A stretch of 12,153 bases of DNA from JAADIV01 sp964439085. Its GTDB lineage: Bacteria > Desulfobacterota > Desulfobulbia > Desulfobulbales > VMSU01. Each line of letters starts with the position of its first letter. The stretch's first letter is position 1. The translations under genes were made by a program, and so were the position numbers. A model generated the notes under the pieces. It saw nothing but the letters and a program-made list of their open reading frames with translations, was not told the DNA's origin and did not search any database. Shown piece by piece: positions 1-6,412 of this stretch. The stretch lies in the NCBI GenBank assembly GCA_964439085.1, contig CAYTNB010000076.1, positions 1 to 12,153 of the forward strand. Reading direction: 5' to 3'.

Positions 1-29
1 AGGTAAGCGGAGCGAAGCGTAGACTCCGA
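1..29. repeat. short dispersed repeat, copy 1
   Basis: The first 29 bases of the window recur almost unchanged at 939-965, matching at about 25 positions with two single-base gaps. Both copies begin AGGTAAGCG and end AGACTCCGA, with a GCGAAG-type core between. The two copies are in direct orientation and bracket the DUF523/FtsB block. The copy may extend beyond the left edge of the window. Confidence 0.5.
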
Positions 30-48
30 GAAAACAATCTGTAAGGTA

Positions 49-444
49 CTAAAATTCAATCAAATTATAGCCATGCTCTTCAAGCAAGGCGGCGGTGACC
101 CCCAAGTGATGCAAACCACAGCTGGGACTCCCGGACTTCAGGAATACCGCCTCCACAGTCAATTGTTCGGCAAGCCGCAAGACCTCTTCCGCACCTTGGA
201 TAAAATTTGCCGTTACATCAAATCCCGTATGGGTTATAACTTTAGCCCGGTAGGCGAGGACAGCATGGCCATCACCTCCTTTCACATCAGCCGCAGTTCG
301 TGGCGTTGGCAAGCCACCCAACTGCTCCGGGCAGAAAGGCATCCACCACTTACCATCCAGAGCGGCAATACAGGCGGCACACTTCTTTCTTTTGCCGTCA
401 TAACGAGTTTTCATGCCAAGTAGACAAGCACTAACAAGTATCAT
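49..444 (-). CDS. DUF523 family protein
   Basis: The 131-residue product matches DUF523 along its whole length. It opens with ILVSACLLG and RYDG, continues with a KCAAC pair and CPEQLGGLPTPR, then DVT..F..GA near the middle, an LKSGSPSCG motif, and ends with a GVTAALLEEHGY tail. These conserved Cys and Gly positions define the family, whose biochemical function is not established; the several cysteines hint at metal or Fe-S binding, which is inference. I chose the ATG at 444 because family members start directly before the ILVSACLLG strand. An in-frame TTG at 474 would add ten residues. No good Shine-Dalgarno sequence is seen before either. Its start lies only 36 nt from the start of the divergent FtsB-like gene. 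It is a complete gene, and its base composition looks a little more GC-rich than the cytochrome genes. Confidence 0.88.
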   Translation of the reverse strand: MILVSACLLGMKTRYDGKRKKCAACIAALDGKWWMPFCPEQLGGLPTPRTAADVKGGDGHAVLAYRAKVITHTGFDVTANFIQGAEEVLRLAEQLTVEAVFLKSGSPSCGLHHLGVTAALLEEHGYNLIEF

Positions 445-480
445 AAGACTTATAGATTTTGCGATTACCCCCAACTGATT

Positions 481-786
481 ATGAGAAAAACAATTCGTAA
501 ATATAAAATCATTATTACCACCAGTTTACTGCTTTGTCTAACCTTGGGGATTTGGGTATATTTTGCACCGTATGGCGCCAAAAACTATTTTTCTTTAAAG
601 CAAGAATTGACCAAGGTCTCATCTGAGGTAACAAATCTGCGAGAGCAAAACCTGGCTTTGAAAGAAGAAATCAATAAGATTAAGCATGATCCCCGCTACC
701 TAAAAAAGATAGCCCGGCAAAATTACAATCTATTGAAAAAAAACGAAATTATTTTTGATTTCTCTGGGAGTAAGACACACAAATAA
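481..786 (+). CDS. FtsB/DivIC-like septum formation initiator protein
   Basis: This 101-residue bitopic membrane protein has a basic N-terminus (RKTIRKYK), one transmembrane helix at about residues 9-28, and a coiled coil at about 36-68 with heptad-like spacing (LKQELTKVSSEVTNLREQN). It ends in the family signature DPRYLKKIARQNYNLLKKNEIIFDF at about 70-94, which corresponds to the DP..IE..AR..L.....GEI.F pattern of FtsB/DivIC. In known members this protein pairs with FtsL and FtsQ in the divisome, with the coiled coil in the periplasm or outside the membrane. Length and domain order are normal. There is no clear ribosome binding site before the ATG, and the gene is divergent from the DUF523 gene across a very short gap, so its promoter probably lies within that neighbour. 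FtsB-like is the safest call; which divisome variant it is cannot be decided here. Confidence 0.85.
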   Translation: MRKTIRKYKIIITTSLLLCLTLGIWVYFAPYGAKNYFSLKQELTKVSSEVTNLREQNLALKEEINKIKHDPRYLKKIARQNYNLLKKNEIIFDFSGSKTHK

Positions 787-811
787 AAATTGATGCTCCC
801 GTGAAAAGTTT

Positions 812-937
812 GATAAGCGTGTCCGCATAAATACTTGTAATTTTTTCAATCCGTATTTTGGGCCTATAGCCATGCCCCATCCATACGCATTGTTCGCAAC
901 TAAGTTTTTCATAGATAATTATGCGGATACGCTTATA
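812..937. repeat. 126-bp segment bounded by long imperfect inverted repeats
   Basis: The 19-mer GATAAGCGTGTCCGCATAA at 812-830 reappears inverted at 919-937 with two mismatches, enclosing 88 bases. The arrangement resembles a miniature transposable element or a large RNA hairpin. No target-site duplication is evident. A short open frame crosses it on the minus strand, but it has no ribosome binding site or recognisable domain and runs on into the FtsB-like gene region, so I do not call it a gene. The segment is part of the 787-1096 stretch, which holds no convincing gene. Confidence 0.55.
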
Positions 938-938
938 C

Positions 939-965
939 AGGTAAGCGAACGAAGTGAGACTCCGA
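939..965. repeat. short dispersed repeat, copy 2
   Basis: This is the second copy of the repeat at 1-29, shared from AGGTAAGCG through AGACTCCGA with a few differences in the core. It abuts the right arm of the 812-937 inverted repeat, and a further TGCGTAGCG follows before the palindrome that begins at 975. Together the three form a compact repeat cluster downstream of both the FtsB-like gene and the response regulator gene. Confidence 0.5.
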
Positions 966-974
966 TGCGTAGCG

Positions 975-1023
975 TTTTGGCAGGACTTCGACAATATATG
1001 GTATATCGACAGTCCTGCCAAAA
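975..1023. repeat. palindrome with perfect 13-bp arms
   Basis: TTTTGGCAGGACT at 975-987 is exactly inverted as AGTCCTGCCAAAA at 1011-1023, with a 23-base loop that itself contains inverted TCGA and ATATA tracts. It lies 73 bases past the stop codon of the minus-strand response regulator gene and in the run-off path of the convergent FtsB-like gene. It could fold in RNA from either strand as a bidirectional terminator, although a T-tract separate from the stem is lacking. An alternative is that it is a dispersed intergenic repeat. Confidence 0.6.
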
Positions 1024-1096
1024 ATCCACAACACAGTAGATCGGATTGCCCTGCCCCTTTTGGGTACTTATTACGAAGAACATCAAAATTGTTTGA

Positions 1097-3220
1097 TCAC
1101 AATTCAGTGATATTCCAGTCCACAAAGAATCGCACCACCTCTTCAACCGATACAGGTCTACTAACCAGATAACCTTGGATAATATCGCAGTCCAAATCAT
1201 GTAAATAAGACAAATGCTCTTTCTCCTCAACTCCTTCAGCCACTACCTGTAAATTAAGATTATGAGCTAGGGAAACAATGGCTTTGACGATCAGAGCATC
1301 ATCTGCGCTGGCTACCAGATCAGTAACAAAGGATCGATCAATTTTAAGTTCATGCACAGGAAAACGTTTGAGATAATTTAGAGATGAATACCCAGTGCCA
1401 AAGTCGTCAATAGACAAGCGGCTTCCAAAGCCTCGCAATTGATCAAGTAGACTGATACTGCCCTCCACGTCGTCCATCAACATACTCTCAGTTATTTCAA
1501 ACTGTATCAGAGCGGGATTGACTGCAGTAGCCTTTAATATCTTTCTGACAACCGACATAAAAGAAACATCCTTAAATTGGCCGGCTGACAAATTAATGGC
1601 AACCGTTACACCATAACCAGCCTCTTCCCACTCTTTACACTGGCGGCATGCTTCCACCATTACCCATTCACCAATTGGTATAATTAGACCGGTCTCCTCG
1701 GCAATGGAAATAAACTCCATGGGAGAAACAATACCAAGCTCCGGATGCTGCCAACGAATTAGTGCCTCAACCCCAATTACCATACCACTGGATATCTCGA
1801 CCTGTGGTTGATAGAGTAGAAATAATTCATTTCTATCCACCGCCTTCCGTAAACTCGTTTCCAGAGCAAAACGCGCAAAAGCCTTGCTGTTTAATTCAGC
1901 AGTATAAAATTGATAGGAGTTTTTGTCCAACTCCTTAGCGCAAGAGAGAGCCGAATCAGCACTCTTAGATAATTCATATACAGTATTGCCGTCATCCGGG
2001 AAAACGCTTATACCGATGCGGCAACTTAAGAAGATTTCGTGATCTTTATACTCAATTACTTGAGTTAGAATTTCAATGATGCGGCGTGCAACAATTGCGG
2101 CGTCTGAAGTTTCCCTGAGTGCTTCCGCAACCACTCCAAACTCATCTGCCCCAAAACGAGCTGTAATCTCATGACCGCTAATATTTCCTGCTACATCAGA
2201 GCTACGCAGACATCCCTTAATTTTTTTGGCGATAATCTGCAGTAATTCATCTCCAGAGTCACGGCCAAACCTGTCATTAATAATCCTAAAATTATCAATA
2301 TCGATATATATAACAGCTAGTGATTTACCATCACGTTTGGCCTTAACAATTGCCTTTTCAAGATGCTCCGTAAAAAGAATCCGATTAGGCAGACCAGTTA
2401 AACGGTCGTAATAGGCCAAGAATTTTATTTTTTCCTCGGTAATTCTCTCATTGGTTATATCCTGACAAGTAAAAATAATTCGGCTGGGCAGATCTGCATC
2501 CAACAATACATACCCTTCCTGGCGCACAACAAATTCGACACCATTAGCTTTTTTAATACTGTGTTCAATTATAAAATTATTCTTTTTGACTATTCCTTGT
2601 TCGACTGACTTCCTTACTTTTTTTTGTTCACCAGGGGGAATCAGGGCCATAAATTCATCAAACGATGTGGGGGCATCTGTCGGCAAAAATCCAAACATCT
2701 TGCATATATCAGGACCCCAAAATAATTGATCGTTATGTAGATCCCATTCCCAATTAACAAATTCGGCAATTTCACGAGCCGATTTCAGTTTTATCTGACT
2801 CATACGCAAATCTGTAAACGTTCGGCTGGCCCTTAAAATATACTTTATGCGATAGCTGAGAAGCAAGAAATTGACCGGTTTAACCACAAAATCAGTGGCA
2901 CCCGCACCAAAGGCCTGATTAATTGATTCATAATCATCCTGACCTGTAACCATAATAATCGGCACCAATTCACCAGCGGGACTTTCCCTAATGGCCTGAC
3001 AAGTCTCAAATCCATCCATACCGGGCATAACAACATCAAGAAGCACAACGTCAGGATGATAATTTATAAAACTGTTCAGTCCTGCTTCACCATTTTTAGC
3101 CTCAATAATCGAAAACCCGCCAACCGTGTTAAGCCCAAAGCTAAGGGCTTTACGAACACCTTTATCGTCATCGACAATTAGAACAAGATATTTTTTTTTA
3201 TTCTCTTCTGAATTCCCCAA
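1097..3220 (-). CDS. response regulator with PAS, GGDEF and EAL domains (predicted c-di-GMP phosphodiesterase)
   Basis: From the TTG start the protein has 707 residues. The receiver domain spans about 11-131, with an acidic DDD cluster, phospho-acceptor D62 in LLDVVMPGMDG, then MVTG and VKPVN. A PAS-like domain follows (about 150-260, with NWEWDL and QDITNERI), then GGDEF (about 269-441) and EAL (about 456-703). The EAL domain keeps the catalytic set: EALIRW, NLS, EITES, DDFGTGYSSL, KIDRSF, EGVE and QGY, so c-di-GMP hydrolysis is predicted. The GGDEF signature is GADEF and the inhibitory RxxD position reads SGHE, so cyclase activity and product inhibition are doubtful; GTP-dependent tuning of the EAL domain is possible. 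No partner histidine kinase is present. An ATG at 3247 would add nine residues but has no ribosome binding site, whereas GGAGGG lies six bases before the TTG. The gene is divergent from the cytochrome locus. Confidence 0.93.
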   Translation of the reverse strand: MGNSEENKKKYLVLIVDDDKGVRKALSFGLNTVGGFSIIEAKNGEAGLNSFINYHPDVVLLDVVMPGMDGFETCQAIRESPAGELVPIIMVTGQDDYESINQAFGAGATDFVVKPVNFLLLSYRIKYILRASRTFTDLRMSQIKLKSAREIAEFVNWEWDLHNDQLFWGPDICKMFGFLPTDAPTSFDEFMALIPPGEQKKVRKSVEQGIVKKNNFIIEHSIKKANGVEFVVRQEGYVLLDADLPSRIIFTCQDITNERITEEKIKFLAYYDRLTGLPNRILFTEHLEKAIVKAKRDGKSLAVIYIDIDNFRIINDRFGRDSGDELLQIIAKKIKGCLRSSDVAGNISGHEITARFGADEFGVVAEALRETSDAAIVARRIIEILTQVIEYKDHEIFLSCRIGISVFPDDGNTVYELSKSADSALSCAKELDKNSYQFYTAELNSKAFARFALETSLRKAVDRNELFLLYQPQVEISSGMVIGVEALIRWQHPELGIVSPMEFISIAEETGLIIPIGEWVMVEACRQCKEWEEAGYGVTVAINLSAGQFKDVSFMSVVRKILKATAVNPALIQFEITESMLMDDVEGSISLLDQLRGFGSRLSIDDFGTGYSSLNYLKRFPVHELKIDRSFVTDLVASADDALIVKAIVSLAHNLNLQVVAEGVEEKEHLSYLHDLDCDIIQGYLVSRPVSVEEVVRFFVDWNITEL

Positions 3221-3226
3221 GAACTT

Positions 3227-3232
3227 CCCTCC
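3227..3232 (-). promoter_or_regulatory. Shine-Dalgarno sequence deciding a TTG start
   Basis: On the minus strand GGAGGG is followed by AAGTTC and then TTG at 3220-3218. This is the strongest ribosome binding site I see in the window and it has near-ideal spacing. It favours the TTG over the in-frame ATG at 3247, which has no purine-rich leader. Confidence 0.6.
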
Positions 3233-3445
3233 GTCTGTTAATAACATGCAAGCAATGAAAAATTGGGCGATTACACATTGAATATCATACGCACGATTTT
3301 ATGCATTAGGCAAGCTCAACCCCCAAATTAATGCAAATTAAACAATCCATAAAAAATCAGTGGATTTTCTAAATATTTTTATATAAACTTGCTTGAACAG
3401 CCCTTTTTAAAACAACCAAATACACACTAAACATGCGTACAACTC

Positions 3446-5167
3446 ATGATGTTTATTAAAAATAATTTTTTTTGGCTTACCATCATTTTAATATTTTCAT
3501 TATTCCCCAATGTAAGCTCGGCCAAAACTATTTTAGTCTTCCCAGCAGATAAAGCCATTGTCTCTACGAACAGTATTATGGTAATCGGGATTGCTGATAA
3601 AGACGACACTGAGGTAAATCTAACCATTTCCAACAATCAGGGAAAGAAGATTTTAAGTTCAGAAGTAAAGGATAAAGCTTTTAGTAAATTGATAGAACTT
3701 GCGCCAGGACTTAACAAAATATCCCTATCCCCAGCGGCAGATTCAACAATTAACATTTTCCGTCCTCTTAAGGGACTAAAATCTCCAGATAATTTCCGGC
3801 CATATTATATCCATAAGAAACTTAAACAAATTACGGAATGCGGCACCTGCCACGTTCAGAATAAGGCCAAAAACAAACAACTAGATTACACTTATCTAGA
3901 TCAAAAATTCACATGTTTGTCCAATAGTTGCCACCAGACAATGGGTAAGAAAAAATTTCAGCATGGGCCATTTAAGCTTAGGCAATGTGTAGATTGTCAT
4001 AATATGCACGGCAATTTTAATAAAAACTATACTATAAAGCAGCGAGCCGAGCTTTGTTTTACCTGTCACACAGATGCTAAATCAATGGCATCAGATGGCA
4101 AATACGTCCATTTTCCAGTCAGCAAGGGCGAATGTACTTCATGCCATGATCCCCACGAATCAAACATGGAATATCATTTGAAACGAGGGTCAATTCTTGC
4201 GCTTTGTGCTGGATGTCACGGTAAAAAAATATTACAGAACAAATACATGCATGAACCAGTAGCCGAGGGGGACTGCAATGCCTGTCACACCCCTCATACC
4301 TCGAATATAAAGGGTTTGTTATTCAAGAAGGGCAAGGATCTTTGCCTCACCTGTCATAAGGTGCGAAAGGAAGAATTTAAAAGCCGCTATGTCCACAAAC
4401 CGGCGAGCCAGGATTGCAGTATCTGCCATGACCCACACGGCTCGGCGACCAAATTTCACTTGCGCACCAGAAAGAACAAGGCTGGCCATTACATTAAAAG
4501 CAAGCAACCGATCAAAGACTTATGTCTTTCATGCCATACCAAACTTAACCCCAAGACTGCCAAAGCAATTAAATCGTCAAAAGTTACTCACAAACCAGTG
4601 GTTGAAGGTAAATGCATGATCTGCCACACGCCACATTCTACTAATTTTCCCAAACAATTAAGAGCTGCACCGCAGGAATTATGCTTTTCCTGTCACAAAA
4701 AAATAGCCAAGAAGATAAAAAACAGTCTGTTTAAACACGGGCCGGTCAGTAAAGGAGATTGCGCACAATGCCATTTAGTACATGGCTCAGAAAATAAAAA
4801 ACTCTTACGTGATAACTTTTCCACCAAATTCTCTGGTGATTTCAGCCTGGACAATTTCAGGCTTTGCCTAAACTGCCATAATAAAAAAGTTTATACGGAA
4901 AAGAAATCACTTGATACAGGTTTCCGCAATGGTTCCACAAACCTTCATTTTCTGCATGTTAACCGCAAGAGAAATAGTAGGTATTGCAAATCCTGCCACG
5001 ATATTCACGCCTCAGACCAGGAACGGCATATCAGGGAGTCATTTATCTATAAAAAACGTTTTAAAATATCTATAAAGTTTTCCAAAACCGATACCGGTGG
5101 CGGCTGCGTGGTTGGCTGTCATAAACCAAGAAAATATGACCGTAAAAATCCAGTTAAATACAATTAA
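3446..5167 (+). CDS. exported multiheme cytochrome c with paired CXXCH motifs (up to 16 haems)
   Basis: This 573-residue protein begins with a signal peptide (hydrophobic about 8-20, likely cleavage after NVSSA at 26). A beta-rich, Ig-like domain follows at about 27-110, then a Lys-rich haem domain at about 132-560. That domain has fourteen CXXCH sites plus two non-standard ones: CX4CH at 157-163 (CLSNSCH) and CX3CH at 554-559 (CVVGCH). Many sites are followed by DPH, TPH or MHG, and the repeating unit HxPVxxGxCxxCHxPHxS marks the doubled-CXXCH family. The spare histidines suggest bis-His haems, typical of low-potential electron carriers in the periplasm or at the cell surface. The domain arrangement resembles the ten-haem cytochrome at 6393. 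The ATG follows a long AT-rich leader without an obvious ribosome binding site, and a second ATG follows directly. The exact redox partner cannot be read from the sequence. Confidence 0.93.
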   Translation: MMFIKNNFFWLTIILIFSLFPNVSSAKTILVFPADKAIVSTNSIMVIGIADKDDTEVNLTISNNQGKKILSSEVKDKAFSKLIELAPGLNKISLSPAADSTINIFRPLKGLKSPDNFRPYYIHKKLKQITECGTCHVQNKAKNKQLDYTYLDQKFTCLSNSCHQTMGKKKFQHGPFKLRQCVDCHNMHGNFNKNYTIKQRAELCFTCHTDAKSMASDGKYVHFPVSKGECTSCHDPHESNMEYHLKRGSILALCAGCHGKKILQNKYMHEPVAEGDCNACHTPHTSNIKGLLFKKGKDLCLTCHKVRKEEFKSRYVHKPASQDCSICHDPHGSATKFHLRTRKNKAGHYIKSKQPIKDLCLSCHTKLNPKTAKAIKSSKVTHKPVVEGKCMICHTPHSTNFPKQLRAAPQELCFSCHKKIAKKIKNSLFKHGPVSKGDCAQCHLVHGSENKKLLRDNFSTKFSGDFSLDNFRLCLNCHNKKVYTEKKSLDTGFRNGSTNLHFLHVNRKRNSRYCKSCHDIHASDQERHIRESFIYKKRFKISIKFSKTDTGGGCVVGCHKPRKYDRKNPVKYN

Positions 5168-5306
5168 GGGCCTCGGAAAAATAATTATCCCAAGATTATA
5201 CCGGATTTTTGGTCATATTCAAGGTGCCGAAAATGATCAGGCAAACGAGCCAGCGATACTCCGAAAAAACAAGTCAGATTGGATAATTATTTTTTCCCCG
5301 AGGCCC
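5168..5306. mobile_element. 139-bp MITE-like inverted-repeat element
   Basis: The ends GGGCCTCGG (5168-5176) and CCGAGGCCC (5298-5306) are perfect inverted repeats. The arms continue inward as AAAAATAATTATCC against GGATAATTATTTTTT, with only two or three indels, giving a stem of more than 20 bp. The element is flanked on both sides by TAA (5165-5167 and 5307-5309), which fits a 3-bp target duplication, and the left TAA is the stop codon of the preceding cytochrome gene. No transposase is encoded. A short open frame reading through it belongs to the element and is not a gene. In RNA it would fold into a long hairpin that could end or weaken transcription between the first cytochrome and the next gene. 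Confidence 0.65.
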
Positions 5307-5355
5307 TAAGGTTGTCAAAACCAGGGCGTGCATAGTACTGTTTCTAATTTTCAGC

Positions 5356-5360
5356 AAGGA
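5356..5360 (+). promoter_or_regulatory. ribosome binding site of the first thioredoxin-like/TPR gene
   Basis: AAGGA is followed by eight mostly T bases and then the ATG at 5369. It is the clearest Shine-Dalgarno sequence in the cytochrome locus and supports this start, which is directly followed by a signal peptide. Confidence 0.55.
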
Positions 5361-5368
5361 TTTTTTTC

Positions 5369-6412
5369 ATGTTCAGCAAAAAACTTATAATACCTATACT
5401 TTTCGTGCTTATTTTGCCCTGTATCTCAGCGCAATCAGCCCACTCCTCACAAAAAAAAGCTACCCTGCGAAATTACCAATACGGTGATAAACTACCGGCG
5501 TTTAAACTTTCGCCAATCCAGGGTGGCAAACCACAAAAGTTTTCCCCCGGCATGGGAAAACCGACCATAATGATGTTTTTTTCCGTCCATCCTAATTTCA
5601 GGAAAAAACGTTCATTGGCCCTGCTCACCGCTCTTTCCGAGCTGGCCTCAAAATACAAACAAAAAATCAAAATTATCGGTATCTACAGCGACAATAAGGA
5701 TTTTAAGGTAGTAGAAAATTACCTAAAATCTTCCGCCAAGCATATACAAGTTTATTCCGACCCCCAAAAGCTGGTTGTTGATCACTATGGTGTTTTTATG
5801 ATGCCCCTGGCAGTTATGACAACTGGAGCAGGAAAACTTCATGAGGTAATTCCTTACACCTTCAACATCCGTGAGTTAATTGAGGGCAATATAAAATTGC
5901 TGTTGGGGGAGTGGACTAAAAAACAGCTGCATGACTCACTGAGGCCTAAACGAATATCCAAAAAGAGCAAAGCTGAGATGGAATATGTCCGCCGGGTTAA
6001 TTATGGCCGAATAATGAAAAATAAAAAAATGTATCGTCAGGCTATTCGCGAATTTTCAACTGCTATAAAGATACAGCCAAAATCGATTGAGGCATATTTA
6101 GAATTGGGCTTTGCGGAAATCTCAGAGCAAGAGTGGGATAAAGCTACGGCGGCCTTTAAGAAAGCCCAAAAAATAGATAAGGATTCTGATGATGCCATCG
6201 CAGGATTGGGACTGACTTACTACGGTAAAGGTGACTATAAAGCAGCCAAGGATACCCTCGAAAATGCCTTTATCGCCCCAAAACCCAGGCTGGAGGTAAT
6301 AATTGCACTGGCCGCTTTATATGAGTCTGCAGGTAATAATAGCAAGGCTAACCGACTTAATAAGTTGGCCGTCTCAAGACTGATGACATTATATGAACAA
6401 CGGTGGAAATAG
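5369..6412 (+). CDS. exported thioredoxin-fold/TPR protein without cysteines (first copy)
   Basis: This 347-residue protein has a signal peptide (about 1-21). A TlpA/peroxiredoxin-type thioredoxin fold follows at about 38-185, with GKPTIMMFFSVHPNFRKKR, IIGIYSD, and the cis-Pro strand YGVFMMPLAV followed by TGAGKL. About three TPR units occupy 205-345 (YGRIMKNKKMYRQAIREF, LGFAEISEQEWDKATAAF, LGLTYYGKGDYKAA). In TlpA-like proteins a CPPC lies where this one has HPNF (74-77), and the only cysteine in the chain is in the signal peptide, so thiol redox activity is not expected. A protein-binding or scaffold role towards the neighbouring cytochromes is inferred. Its end overlaps the next cytochrome gene by 20 nt, which suggests translational coupling. 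A homologous gene starts at 7736. The signal-peptide Cys in LILPC does not form a convincing lipobox. Confidence 0.85.
   Translation: MFSKKLIIPILFVLILPCISAQSAHSSQKKATLRNYQYGDKLPAFKLSPIQGGKPQKFSPGMGKPTIMMFFSVHPNFRKKRSLALLTALSELASKYKQKIKIIGIYSDNKDFKVVENYLKSSAKHIQVYSDPQKLVVDHYGVFMMPLAVMTTGAGKLHEVIPYTFNIRELIEGNIKLLLGEWTKKQLHDSLRPKRISKKSKAEMEYVRRVNYGRIMKNKKMYRQAIREFSTAIKIQPKSIEAYLELGFAEISEQEWDKATAAFKKAQKIDKDSDDAIAGLGLTYYGKGDYKAAKDTLENAFIAPKPRLEVIIALAALYESAGNNSKANRLNKLAVSRLMTLYEQRWK

Noticed and set aside
73..423. Plus-strand open frame of 116 codons
   Set aside because: It is the antisense shadow of the DUF523 gene, which has clear family motifs on the minus strand.
730..912. Minus-strand open frame of 60 codons crossing the inverted-repeat segment
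   Set aside because: It has no recognised domain or ribosome binding site, overlaps the end of the FtsB-like gene, and most of it is repeat sequence.
975..1023. Standard intrinsic terminator for the response regulator gene
   Set aside because: The stem is strong, but the loop is long (23 bases) and no separate T-tract follows on either strand, so I listed it as a palindromic repeat with possible terminator function only.
3248..3445. c-di-GMP riboswitch ahead of the cytochrome locus
   Set aside because: Such riboswitches occur upstream of multiheme cytochromes in some Desulfobacterota-type genomes, so I looked in each leader here (also 5310-5368, 7623-7735 and 11168-11481), but the conserved CACGCA and GCAAACC elements are absent.
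5097..5309. Plus-strand open frame of 70 codons through the MITE-like element
   Set aside because: It starts inside the cytochrome gene in another frame, and the remainder is the inverted-repeat element itself; no sign of coding selection.
5386..5440. Lipoprotein signal in the first thioredoxin-like/TPR protein
   Set aside because: The signal-peptide Cys is in an LILPC context, lacking the small residues usual before a lipobox Cys, and the homologue does not share the position; a standard signal peptidase I site is more likely.
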